Assembly (NCBI GenBank): GCA_023014335.1
Contig: JAECYW010000009.1
Span: 310,001 to 374,000 of the forward strand
Origin: Galerina marginata
Lineage: Eukaryota; Basidiomycota; Agaricomycetes; Agaricales; Galerinaceae
Length of the DNA: 64,000 nt
Direction of reading: 5' to 3'
A model generated the notes under the pieces. That model saw only the letters and a program-made list of their open reading frames with translations. It did no database searches and was not told where the DNA came from. The position numbers and the translations under genes were made by a program. Each line of letters starts with the position of its first letter. Positions within the stretch are counted from its first letter, which is position 1. Below are positions 11,398 to 22,560 of the stretch, piece by piece.

Positions 11398-13739
11398 TGT
11401 CAAACGGTCGTGGATAATGCTAGCTCTCGTTATGCTCAGTTTCATCATTCGCGTTTTATGATACAAAGTAGTCCTTGAGCAGGCGTCGCGGCAACGATGG
11501 TCATTTGGTTACGTAGATGCAGGAATTTATACTCAGAAAAATACAAACACTTTGACCCGTCGAAAAAATACACCAAACGGAAGGACATCAATTGAGGAGA
11601 TATACAGGTATCCAGAAGTCTTGACTCCGATTTTGTCTTCAACGACATCACCCAGAAAAATATGCCCTGAAGCCTTCGAAATAGACAAACGAGTCAACGA
11701 CAAATGTACTTTCAGATCTAAGTTCCTGCGATAACGACGTAAAACAGAAATTTTGAGGGTCCTAACTATCGTTAGTAATGATTGACAGTTGAAATACGGC
11801 CTTGACAAAATTGGAATAATCATGTATTCTCAAAATCGTGCGTTCGACTACATAATTAAACGTCGACGAAGTTCCACAGGGCCAACTGGAGGCAGAAACG
11901 ACACGTTGACCAGGAGCTTCAAAGTCTAGACTTGTTTGAGTCTTCCGTGCCTACTGATTCCTCACGTATTTTGAGACCATAGGAATTTGGATTTTGGGTA
12001 ACGATCCCTCTAAACTTTGGTTACACCTCCGATGCGGGCGAGTTAGGCGTAGATGGGAGAAGACGGCAGCTAGTCTTGAGGTCCTAATGCGTCAGGGGCT
12101 GCAGCGTGTTAGTGCGTGGGCGGTGCCTCCATGATGACGAAGCCGCAATGCGACAGTCGAGCTCTCGGGGAAAGGGAACGGCCTGGCCCAGCAGCACCAG
12201 CACCTTTACCCAGTCGTGATTCACCTAACCCGCCCCCCTGATGGTGTAACTCGCGACATCGACTCAATGACGACGTGATGACATGGCTTGATAGCGGCGT
12301 TGGTGCAGGGCTGCGCTACGGTGGTTGTTGGACCTACTATGAAATTTGGTGGGGTTGAGGCGGGGTTGAGGCGTTGTTAAATGCAGCGAGGACGACCGAA
12401 GGACCCATCATCAAGAATGTGCTCTATTCCCAAATACACGTCGGGATAGAGCAAAGTGTGACCTGAAGGCAGCCGGTGCCACCAACCAGGGCGGTAGTAT
12501 GGGTTGTCGTATAACATTTTTGGGCGGACTGAAGGCTTTACCGGCAGCGAGGGCGGAAAGGGCGGCGACCACGCTCTTAACAACAGCGAGGGTGATGATG
12601 AAACCCAGTTGGACTCACAGCGAGGACGTATGCGTGGGTAATTGGACGGGCATGCTGCCAAGCCAGAGCGAGCGAGCGGAAGCGAGGGAAAGGGACGATG
12701 GGATAGGCCAATCAGACCTACCCTAGCAGCTCGGGTCTGGCAAGGCTCGGGGACGCGTCGAGCAGGCGCGCGGTCAGGCAGCACGCAGTGGTGGTCAGGA
12801 CCAAGCAAGGATGTCTTCGTCACAGGACCGCGCGGCGTCTACATGCGGAAAGGCTGTGCTACTGATCGTATCTAGTCTAGCTATCTAATCTAATCCGGGC
12901 TCGGGCAGCTCGGCCCAGAGCTCACTACTACAACGATATCCCACCACCTGCAGATGAAACCTCCGATAAGAGAGGTACGAGCCAACTCGTCATAAAGGAA
13001 TCAGTGTTCGACTTCGGATTTCGGTGAATTGAAGGTTTGGTGGTCGGCAGAGGCGGCGACGGCCGACAATGACGGTCCCAGGAGACGGGGAGGCACTCCT
13101 GCATTCCCGGCAGCAAGGAATGGTGGTGAAAAAAGTCCGTGGAAGAGAACTCCTGGGGGCGGTCCAGCCATAAAAGTGAGTGCTCACATGCTACCCAGCA
13201 TGAAAGGAAATAGGAAGGGGCTGAAAACTCCACGTTAGGGTTCTAGAGGCGATCGCGAGGATGTATGCCTGGGTGAAACAACAATGCTGACACAGTTCGA
13301 ATGAATGATATACGACGTCCTGTCCCAACTCTTCCGAGTCCATAGAATTCGAACTAGTCCCCATCCTCTCGTCCATTTCCTTGGCTTTTGCGGCCTCAGT
13401 TCTAAACTTTAGGGCAGTCGAGTGAGTCCGTCGCACAGAATTTTTTTCAACGCAGAAAAAAAGAGTGGTACGGACGCCTCGTGACGTATGGTTGGGTTAC
13501 TCGGAGGATGGTGGCCAAATGGGTGGCTGACGTGATCCTGAAGGAGAGCACCAGCGGAACTGGAGATGCGAACGACATCCAGACTGGGTGTTGGTAGGAG
13601 TTTGGAGCCGCGAATGAAGCGTGGTGGGGCTTGTGAATCCTTTTGCATGTACGAATCGGCTCGCGCAAGGAAATCGTTGTTGGGCAGTTTGTCGAGATCA
13701 TCTGTGCACAACTGAAGATCCTCAGGATGCGGCTATCCT
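11398..13739. other. No supported gene; GC-rich from 12.05 to 13.2 kb
   Basis: 11.4-12.0 kb is AT-rich with no coding signal. From about 12,050 the sequence turns GC-rich with overlapping open frames on both strands (for example minus 12823-12377), a usual by-product of composition. Pieces such as agggtgatgatgaaacccag resemble the membrane-gene relics in style, so this may be the C-terminal side of copy c, but I cannot align it safely. Confidence 0.4.
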
Positions 13740-14320
13740 CGCGTCAGTTCTTTGCCCAGAGGAGGTAAAGAACAGAGAGTACCTACTTGAAGTACTTTTA
13801 AAGGCCCCATCTGCAGCTTCTACCCGCTTGTGGTGTTCCAGATTGCGAATCCGACTGCAAAACCACATAGTCAGACGACTGACTTTTGTACCCGAGTCGC
13901 CCATTGAAAAGAGGAAATGTGGGGCCTGAAACACAAGAAACTAAAGGCTTGAAGGAAAGCCTGCCACTATATAAACGAAGGTTTCAAAGTTGTACGAAGG
14001 AGACAAACGAGGGATCGTATATTCACACCTTGTAGTGACACGACAGCGCACTGAATCAATGATTGTTGGCGATGCGCGAAATTCAACACTCTCATTAGCT
14101 TGAACAGACTGGCGCTCAAGAACGTCTCTAGCAAACGGAAGACGCAACAGTAAAGTGTGGATCTGGTGTGCAGGACATCGGGGGAGCGGGGAAAGGAAAG
14201 GAGTGCAGCACTGATCGTTGATCCGATGAGGCGTGGGAGAAATTCAGCGGAGGGTCCCAGACTGTGTCGCGTCTATTTCTGAATACCAAGGGCCTCATGA
14301 TCATTGACACGCTCAGTTCT
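13740..14320 (-). pseudogene. Relic of a membrane-protein-like gene (copy c)
   Basis: Aligns in order with copies a, b and d: the gaggtaaagaacagagagta block, the gttccagattgcgaatccga block at about 13830, and the cgttgatccgatgaggcgtg block at about 14217. Only scattered short frames remain, so it is a decayed duplicate. Confidence 0.5.
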
Positions 14321-14799
14321 GCCGCGTCATTTGAGATCCCCTACTAACCGTATGCTACAGATCTGGTCAAAGTCGGGTTTATCACTTTGCAAACTTGAAG
14401 AATGACATGGAGCACCTTGTGGAGCACCGTGATACAAGCCACACAGTGAAAATATGCTATGCCAATGCATATCGTGAAATAGCGCTCACATACCCTCCTA
14501 GGTTAACGTGTTCTGAAGCGGTACAGACATACTGAAGAAGGGTGGGTCGAAACATGTTGGGCCAACACTTTCACCATTTGTGGAAAAGACTCAGTCCCTA
14601 TACGTGTGTTAATCAGGGAAGGCTGTCGAACTTTGGAAACACGGTGGAATACGAAATGCGCCTTGTCAATTTTCGGGAAATAAAATATAAGGTATAAGTA
14701 AAAGTCCAGTCGAGCTGCATTTTAGACTATGTACTGAACATCAATTTATCGAGGGAATAACGACTATACTTGAACAATAGCAGACCAACGGCCTTCCAA
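14321..14799. other. Intergenic, nothing recognised
   Basis: About 480 bp of AT-rich sequence downstream of the protease gene, with no open frame of note. Confidence 0.5.
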
Positions 14800-16035
14800 T
14801 CAGAGCAAAAAATCGCACCCATGTTGAGTACATAAATCCCGCGCATGTTGACACGTTGCCTCGTCAATGGGTTCACAGCAAGGGGGGGAATTAAAGGGAT
14901 CTTCACATAAACTGGGTTTGTTGCAGATTGGGACCGGCCTACACGTACTCGGGCAATGAGCAGAACGGCACGAAATCGCTTTGGGGCATTGGGCCGGGTA
15001 AAGCTTGCAAATTCGGTTGTTGTCCGTGAAGTCAATCACGCTGGGGTTGGTGGATGGGACGACGATACCAGGAGCGACAGGCGTCAAGGTGTTGGTCCCG
15101 GGTCTTGCAAATCCATCGGCTCGGTAGTGCATGATGGAATTAACGTCGTAGCCACCCGATGAATCGAAAGCCGAGCCGGAAAAGATGTTGAAATTACCGG
15201 CATTGCCACAGCATCCAGAAGGGAGACCGGTATCGCAGCAAGTCTTCCCTGCGGGCATCAACGTACCAGCGGGGCAGGCTGGGTCGAGATTCGCGCAGTT
15301 ATAATGGACGAACCTCTCTCGGTCTGCTCTCTGATGCTCATGATAGAGACCTGAATAAACATTTCATAAGCAGTGAGTTGGTGAGGCGGGACGAAAAGAA
15401 AATTTACCGAGCAAATGCCCAAATTCATGAGTAGCTTCAGCTACTCCGCAACCGCCTGGGGAAGTGGTGCAAGTTTGCTGTAGGTTCATGTTCAGCGGCG
15501 CGTTAGTAAACCCAATGGCTGAATTACAGCCCCCGCAAGCCGGCGCCTTGATCATAGCTACGCCATTCTGTCCCACTGCACTGTTTGCAACTTTTGTAAA
15601 AGTGAGATAGGGCGAAGCAGCTTTCCAGTTCGCAATAGCACCATTGACTACGCCGCTGAGGGTGCTTTCGGTGGTATCGGAGTCGAACTTGTACGTGATA
15701 GTCGCGCTTGGCCATGTCTTCACACCAGCAAATACGCTATGCGCTCGATGCGAAATAGAGTTCTGGCCGATTAGTCCGCGGGAGAGGAGGTCGTTTACAG
15801 GCCCGTAAATGACATCGCCGTCGATAATCGCAAGACCGTCATCAGTTACCCAATAGCTGACATTTCGGGTTCCATAGATGTGGTCCTGGATTGGAAGAAA
15901 TGTAGTGTGTTTGGTGGAATAAAGTGACGGCTTGACACTTGGGATCGGACTGGCAGCCCCAACAAACCGTGGAATAGAGAGCCAGAAAGGAAGATAGAGA
16001 CAGAGACCGCTATAAAATAGACGATTGCTCCCCAT
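14800..16035 (-). CDS. Secreted astacin-type (M12A) zinc metalloprotease (392 aa)
   Basis: Two exons, 16035-15408 and 15350-14800, with a 57-bp intron, sum to 1,179 nt (392 aa). The protein starts with a hydrophobic segment fit for secretion (LFYSGLCLYLPFWLSIPRFV), followed by a propeptide-like stretch. The catalytic domain begins near KTWPSATITYKFDSD and carries the complete zinc site, split by the intron: EATHEFGHLLG in exon 1 and LYHEHQRADRE in exon 2, giving HExxHxxGxxHE. The Met-turn is present as NSIMHYRADG. The last about 65 residues are cysteine-rich (CPKAISCRSAHCPSTC and on), probably a small disulphide module. Astacins hydrolyse peptide bonds with zinc; in a fungus this would be an extracellular endopeptidase. 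All expected catalytic residues are visible. Confidence 0.88.
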
Positions 16036-16215
16036 CGTATTTGAACCTGCTTATACATGAAAAATGGCATAAGGCGGTTTTAAATTACTGAGTAAAAAAA
16101 TTCATACCAGAGAGCTGTAGATTGAACTTGAGGATCGCGGATCGTAGATTAAAACAGAAGGCGGTTTACCCGACAGAAAGAAACTGTTTCTACGATGCAA
16201 GATATACACAGGCTG

Positions 16216-16223
16216 TATATATA
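16216..16223 (-). promoter_or_regulatory. TATA-like element of the astacin gene
   Basis: TATATATA on the minus strand, about 180 bp upstream of the start codon at 16035. The distance is long unless the leader is long or holds an intron. Confidence 0.35.
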
Positions 16224-18359
16224 CCGTTGGCTTAATCCACCGTTGACCACTCTATACTTCGCTCTGCAAATGGAGCTCGCCAAATGAGTAGAAAAAATGG
16301 AGGCTTGTAGAGGGGAGGCAACATCTCATCAAATTAACGCTAAGCCATGACATGACTTTGAGCGTTAAAAATGCCCTTTTATTCGAATGTTTAGCGGAAT
16401 GAGCGCTGAAAGAAAAACATATGAAGAACTCTTGAGAAAAGATGTCCTAATATAGCCAAGTAAACACGTTGACTCACGTTGACGCCGATGGTTATCGTAC
16501 ACTCGGTGTACCGCCAAACGGCCTCCGAGAGTGCCAAGCCGCGCACTGGACACGACCGCAATCGACTTTCATATCCTTTCAAAGTGGCAGTCTTCCTTGG
16601 CATAGAGGAGGCAGCTATATTCACATTTAAAAGGAGGAAACCGAACACCTGGTTCAAACGCCCTCGGATGGTAATCAACTTGGCGTTGAAACCGGGATAT
16701 CTATGTCAGGGCGGCACGCTAGTTCGGTTTCATTATGCCAGAACTCCTTTGATTATCAGGGAATTCACATTTGGCGAGGTATAGATGCTCGGAGGGAGTG
16801 TAAGGCGACCGGTGCGTTCGATTTGCACAAACGCCCATAATTTCTTTATGCCGAAGGCTCTACAGTCCAAAGATACGAATATTTCAGGGCAATCAATGGT
16901 CTAAGAACCAGACCTCAACGAAGGTTGAAGAGTAAATTGAAACGTGAAGGTATGATCTCCAAAAAATATCCAGGCCGGGACTACGAAATCAATGGCACGA
17001 CGAGGAGAACTGCCGGTGAAATGCAGAGCAACGAAAATGACCTAGGGATGACGGTGAGAAGCACTTCGACGAGAAGCTGGGAAAACGACAGTGGCAGGTC
17101 GAGTCGCAAAGGAAGACCAGTTCTGTATCATCGTTTCATCAAATGGGTGCTATGACAGAGGATTCAATGATTTCGCACTTACATTCGAAGCTGCTAGCTT
17201 CAAAACCCCGTGGACAGTTCCGATCCAGTGGCAGCAACATGAGATGGAGGCAGGTGCGAGTCGTTGATCAGGAGCTTCAAAAGTCCGAAGTCTTTGCGCG
17301 CCTGTTGGTCCCTTGAACATAGTTTGAGAGCATGGACGTCGAGCTTTGGTCGACGATCTCTTGGAGCTCTAGTCATCACTCTGATACGGATCAGGATGGC
17401 GCATATCGGAGAGAACAAGCGAGCGCTCGAGCTGCTTTTTGTCACAGTCTTGAGGAGATGACGAGTACTGTATCGGCTGCAGCGCAGTACGGCGTAAGCC
17501 AGACATCGAAGGGCAAGCAGGACGTCACGAAATACCCAGAACAACTCGCGAGACAAGAGTGCCAAAATAAAGACGTGAGCATTAGCCTTCGCACACGTTG
17601 TAGGGTAACGCTCGGAGGAGCAAGCTCGAAGCGGCCGGTCAAATTGCTGGATAAAGACTGGCGGATGGGGGGCTTGAGGTAGACGGCAGCCACAATGATG
17701 ACCAGCACATCGTCGAGGTGTACGAGCACGGCCGCGGAGACGGCGAGGGCGGAGGACAGAAGACCAGCCCTTCAAGAACAGTGGCCCCTACCGGCCTCCT
17801 GATGGTGAAATTGGCGAGGACGACTGGTCACTGGACGAAGGCGTCATGACGTGGCCCGATTGGCCGCATCGGGGCAGGGCTTTGCCACAGTTGGCTCTAG
17901 TGACTGCGGCGACGACGACCACGGTGTCTAAGAGCGAGAGTTGGCCCCATTCTCAAAAAATGACAAGATGCGACCTGCAGACATCCGGCGCCGTGCAGCG
18001 GGGTGGTAGTGTCTCAACATTGTTGAGCCAGCAACGAGGGAGAGAGGATAACGCCAAGTTCTACCCACAGAGAAAGTATGTACGTGGGCTGGGAAAGGGA
18101 GGGGCGGAGAGGTATGAAATGCTGGGCGGAATGACCTAGGATACTCGGTCCAGGCCGGAAGAAAGAACGGTATCAATGGCGAATAACGTCCAAGATAATG
18201 GTCGACTTGGTGCCTGGAGGACATCCAGCGGAAGAAAGGGGGGCGCAATAAACGGTGCAGGTTGGTTGGGGTCGCGTGTGTGGCATTCGGTGGGGTAATG
18301 GGCCCCTTACTGATACTCACAGTTATGCACATCGGTTGTCGAGAAGCATTTTTGGTCTG
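16224..18359. other. No supported gene
   Basis: Several overlapping frames exist on both strands (for example minus 17775-17200 and 17729-17442, the latter with a hydrophobic run VHLDDVLVIIVAAVYL). The hydrophobic runs and location just left of copy d suggest the C-terminal side of the same decayed membrane-gene family, but frames are broken and I cannot join them. Confidence 0.4.
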
Positions 18360-18930
18360 TCTAAGTGTCTTCGACGTCAGATCCAGGTCCAGGGGAGGTA
18401 AAAGACAGAGAGTACGTACTTAGAGCACTGTAAAAGGCGGTATCTCCAGCTCTTACCCCGTTAGATGTTCCCGATCGCGAAACCGGTCCTAAAGACTACA
18501 AAGTCAGACGACGGGGTCTTGTAACTGTGTCTTGCCTTGATAGTCGAGTAGGCCGGCTGCTGAGCACTGAGAGTTGAGGTACTGGGGGTCCAGAGGAGAG
18601 TTTTACACTACATAAGAGAGAATTCATGAGTTATACCAATTAAAAAAACGAGGATTCGTACCTTTCTGTAGACAATAGCAACACCTCAGCGCAGTGACCG
18701 CTAGCAATGCACGAACTACACGGCATTCATGATTCGAGTTGTCTTGAACGAACAAGATTTAGAGAAGGTTTTCAGCCATCGAAAGACGAAATAGCAGGCA
18801 ACAGGAGCGTGGATATGGCGTGCAGGTAGGTCATCGGGGGAGCGGGAAGGTTGGAAAGGTCCGGAGGTGAGAAAGCCATTCGTTGATCCGATGATTCGGA
18901 TGAGGCGTGGGAGACTTAGAGTGATAATGC
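18360..18930 (-). pseudogene. Relic of a membrane-protein-like gene (copy d)
   Basis: Shares ordered blocks with copies a-c: gaggtaaaagacagagagta (about 18395), gatgttcccgatcgcgaaac (about 18463) and a version of the cgttgatccgatg block near 18886 that has a short internal duplication. No frame survives across it. Confidence 0.5.
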
Positions 18931-19190
18931 CTGCCGGTCCACGGCGCCCCTGACCCGAGACTTGCGAACAATGCCTCTGCGGATGCTCCATTTTTCAGAA
19001 TCCACTCGCATCTTTTTCTGAATAATCGCTTCATTACGTCGATCATGGCCAACGAGATCCAAATAACCATAGCCTGTAATAAAAGTAGGGGGGCTGGACA
19101 TGCAGGTCTACTAACATATCACAACGGCTCATTCTCCTCTCACTGTCAGTCAACTTATCATAACTTCTATGGTTCTTGCCAAGGCGGGGG

Positions 19191-20444
19191 TCAAGGAGTC
19201 ACACGTGGTTGGTTAGTACCCGGGGGTGCAACAATGAGGCCAATGCCTATAGCCCAATCATCACGACCAATTTCTTCAATAAGTTCCCTAGCTATTTCCA
19301 ACCTCCTGACATATTTCTTTGGCCCTGCGACGACAAGCACCTTGCGTTCATAAATCTGTAGGTCGCGTGTGAAGGCGTTGCAAAGCCCGAGCAAACCAGC
19401 CGATACAACCAACAGGCTTGCTATAACCAAGCTACCGACATTTGAAGCGTTGCTCGCAAGTGCAGCTGCGGAGTACACAAGGAGCGTCGCAGTCGCAGTA
19501 GCAAATCCTTCGACAGTCGTTTGATCGCGCAACCACTCTCCAGACGTAACGGTTTTCAAATCGTCGACCGTCCCCTTCATTCGCACCCACCGGTCTTGGC
19601 TGAGCAAGACGAGTAGATCCCCTTTGACGCCTGGTTCTGGTGCACCTTTCCATCCCTTTAGTGCGCGCCGCTTTAGGACGACCGTGTTTAGAAAGCGGGC
19701 GGTGATGAGCATGAGTAGTACGCCGACTGCCCAATAATCGCGAATGGTTCCAAGGACAGCGAGTGAGGTTATTGTAAGTGATATGCCGGTAAAATAGAGG
19801 ATGAACGGTATTACACCGGCGGAGAGTAAATCCCCGAAGAGGCGATGAAGCAGCAAACGAGTTCCTCTACGGACAACGCCCACGGTGACGAGGCTTCCCG
19901 GTTTGCCTATCCTCTGCAGATAGTTAACCGTGGCTTGGTTCTCTACCCGGAAGACATAACCCGTCGTCATCGCGGCTGTCGTAGGTAACTCGCCGCCATT
20001 AACTTCGGCGGCTTTCTGCTGGGTGTGTATGCCTGGCGCTAGGAAGAGTATGTCGAACATTGACGCAGACCCTGTGAGTGCCGTTCGTTCAGAGATGGCA
20101 GAGAGGTCTGCGAGTGCTAGGAGACCGAGAGCGTTGAGAGAAATGGTGGGAATGGATGATTTGTGCAGCTGGGTCTGGACGAGTTCGACGAGTTGGTGAA
20201 GTGGGGTAAAGATTAGGGCATTGAAGCTCTGGTGCATGTTGTCAGTCAGATTGAACAAGATTTCTAGATTGTGACCTGGCTGGCGAAGTAAGGAGCTAGT
20301 GCGACTACTTATCGATTGAGGATGACAGATAAGTAACCTCAGCAAGCGTCGACTCCAGGAGTTTTGACCGCTGATCATGCCCGATATCGTACAATTGCAA
20401 TTAGGGAATCGGCAAGGCCCGTGGGTTCGGACGCGGCACTCCAT
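19191..20444 (-). CDS. Conserved fungal membrane protein of unknown function (417 aa)
   Basis: A single open frame; the first in-frame ATG is at 20444 (MECRVRTHG). An internal start at MHQSFNALIFTPLHQL is also possible because the sequence before it is low in conserved character. The middle holds two hydrophobic stretches (GVIPFILYFTGISLTITSLA and WAVGVLLMLITARFL), and the last third holds two more (ATLLVYSAAALAS and VGSLVIASLLVVSAGLLGL). Between them is a soluble segment, QDRWVRMKGTVDDLKTVTSG, which I recognise from a broadly distributed but uncharacterised family of fungal membrane proteins. The C-terminus is cytosolic in character (KKYVRRLEIARELIEEIGRD). No intron, no sign of decay, and no link to its neighbours. 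Confidence 0.75.
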   Translation of the reverse strand: MECRVRTHGPCRFPNCNCTISGMISGQNSWSRRLLRLLICHPQSISSRTSSLLRQPGHNLEILFNLTDNMHQSFNALIFTPLHQLVELVQTQLHKSSIPTISLNALGLLALADLSAISERTALTGSASMFDILFLAPGIHTQQKAAEVNGGELPTTAAMTTGYVFRVENQATVNYLQRIGKPGSLVTVGVVRRGTRLLLHRLFGDLLSAGVIPFILYFTGISLTITSLAVLGTIRDYWAVGVLLMLITARFLNTVVLKRRALKGWKGAPEPGVKGDLLVLLSQDRWVRMKGTVDDLKTVTSGEWLRDQTTVEGFATATATLLVYSAAALASNASNVGSLVIASLLVVSAGLLGLCNAFTRDLQIYERKVLVVAGPKKYVRRLEIARELIEEIGRDDWAIGIGLIVAPPGTNQPRVTP

Positions 20445-20849
20445 TTGAGCCAATGGGCAAGGCCAGAATTGAGACGGCGCTTCTACTCATTCTCACCGAT
20501 CCTTTTTTGTCTGATTCCTTAATGATGACCGTGTTTGCTACATCTTCAGTCCGAATATAATACATGTATTGGTTTTATTAAGTTACTTCAGGGAAAAGCG
20601 GGCTTTTTGGAGCATCGGCACTCTGATCGCGATTCAGAAAGAACTAGGGCCGCAAGAACGAAGAGCAGCTGACCTTTTCGACTTTAATACCACACCCTAG
20701 TGGTTTGCGATCCTTAGTTCCTTGCTGGGGCTCCATTTCCAATGAGGAGGCATCAAAGGTACGCTATGTACGGATGTAAAGTCGTTTGAGAAAATCGACA
20801 TAACAATAAGATATGCTTACTGCAGGCTCATTGACGCTTCTCATGGTGT

Positions 20850-22560
20850 TATCCTGCAGATACTAAGAACAAGGAATGAGGCATCAACGGCATTGGTCTT
20901 ACCCGTAAACACATGTCGGTGAGGTCTAATTCTTGGCCATTTAAAAAGTTGGTTACATCCAACTTGTGCTCCAGACTTTCCCGTAGCTGTAAGCGACCAT
21001 TAAGCTGGGAGAGCAGGCAGTTTGTATACAATTTTGATGAAAAAAAGGCCATTGTGAAGTTGCTGTTTGAAGCGTCAATTATCGAGGTAGTCATAAATTC
21101 AGTGGAATGCCTCACACCGAACTGAACTAAAGTCGACTCAAAGGTTTAGTACTCTGGGTATTGAGTTTGAAAAAGGGGTTTCACCACGATGCCTACGTAC
21201 AGGTTTTTCGAATGTTAGATTTAGTTATTGAATGTGGACGACAGTTCGGAACCCTTACTCATGAAAAATACAAGGTCCAAGAGAGAAAATATGGACCTGG
21301 AAAAGGAGTTTTTAGACTAAAGGAGACCAGAAATTTCAGATTCGAAGACCAACGTCAACATTCCTGTTTGTATGGTTACTATGGCACTTTATGAGCAAAA
21401 AATTTCGCCTTGCAGTTGGATACTTACTTCGAATAATCTTAGTGACCACATCGTCAGTTGCTGTTCCCAAACCCGTTTTACGTTTCGACTAGAAATATAG
21501 GAATATTAGGCTGGTTCTCATCCACGTGCACGCTGATCTACTAACCAAGGCTCTCACCAGTATTGTGGCAATCAAAATATCAGCAACTGCGACGGTAATT
21601 AGCCATGAAATAGCGCCATGGGCCAACTCCTGTTTGCAAGCGAAAAGCTTCAGTTTGAGCGCCAGCGATCCTGTATACAAGCCACTGCCTAGAATTAAAT
21701 TCAGCTTAACGATGTAATTTGCTGTTAAGTTGTACATGCCGAAAGAAGCAACGGAGCAAATAACTACAGTGGAGGCTAGGACCTTCGATTTCGTTAGCAC
21801 TTTGATTCTCCACGCGAAGAATATTTGAATAGGAGTGGATATTGCGACCTAAATAATCACATAAATGACGTACTTATACACTGGAAATTTGATACTTGCC
21901 ATCGACAATGGACCTAATAATTAAACCGATGAACTACTTTATGAATATGAAAAAGATATGAGGGCCGTACGTGTCCAAAGCACTGATAAACACAGTCAAC
22001 TGACAATCGGGTCGGGCAGAAGAGGCCACCTACATTTAGGGAGGAATTCGATGGCTTCAGGTTGACCTACGATGGCAAGATGTGAGCCCAAATTTTTTAC
22101 AAAGCCCGAAATTTCAAGTTACCAAATTTCAGAATCAGCGGTTCGAACACTATGAACATACTAGTCCCCGTGTCGAATGCTTCCAGGAGAAATAGGTACA
22201 TAATCTGCTCGTAATTAGTGGCCTTAAATTCAGGCTGCTATTCCATTATAAAGCTTAAGACTCACAAGATATTTAATCCACCACGCTTTGTCCCTGTAAA
22301 TACGGGTGCGTAAGTGGCTTAATTAAACATCTTGGGTAGTAAACTAACGGCTTGTATGTCTGATAATAGGTGTATGCCTTCACCGCCATAAATCAAATTG
22401 TGAATCCATCCTCTAAACCCCTTGGATACACAGAGTTAGGGACTAACCTGCACCAGAAATATCTGAAGTAAATGAATTACTACGATATTGAGACTTGGGA
22501 GGTCTAGAATTAAGTCCATACCCCATAGAAAATTGTGTTAAACAAAACCCCAATAAGCAT
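20850..22560 (-). CDS. DUF6534-type seven-segment membrane protein
   Basis: Exons can be followed on the minus strand although no single frame is long. In order: MLIGVLFNTIFYG (from 22560), a 15-nt exon IFLVQ, AYTYYQTYKP, DKAWWIKYL, IMYLFLLEAFDTGTSMFIVF, QPEAIEFLPK, then VAISTPIQIFFAWRIKVLTK with the following membrane segments, AISWLITVAVADILIATIL, SKRKTGLGTATDDVVTKIIR, ITIQTGMLTLVF, and the typical end AFFSSKLYTNCLLSQLNGR. This order is the signature of basidiomycete DUF6534 proteins (WL..ADI, KTG..TDD....II, T.QTG, KLY.N..L..LN.R). The true start is probably slightly upstream (in-frame FLSSLGP precedes the Met). One intron seems to be of GC-AG type, near 21888. The stretch 21120-21330, between the last two conserved blocks, is poorly preserved, so the gene may be damaged there. 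Confidence 0.68.

Noticed and set aside
12377..12875. Overlapping open frames in the GC-rich block
   Set aside because: Frames on both strands overlap and are rich in Arg, Pro and Ser, a usual effect of GC-rich non-coding DNA.
17200..17775. 191-codon minus-strand frame
   Set aside because: Another frame over the same DNA carries the more membrane-like residues; neither is continuous with recognisable family blocks, so it is treated as a relic.
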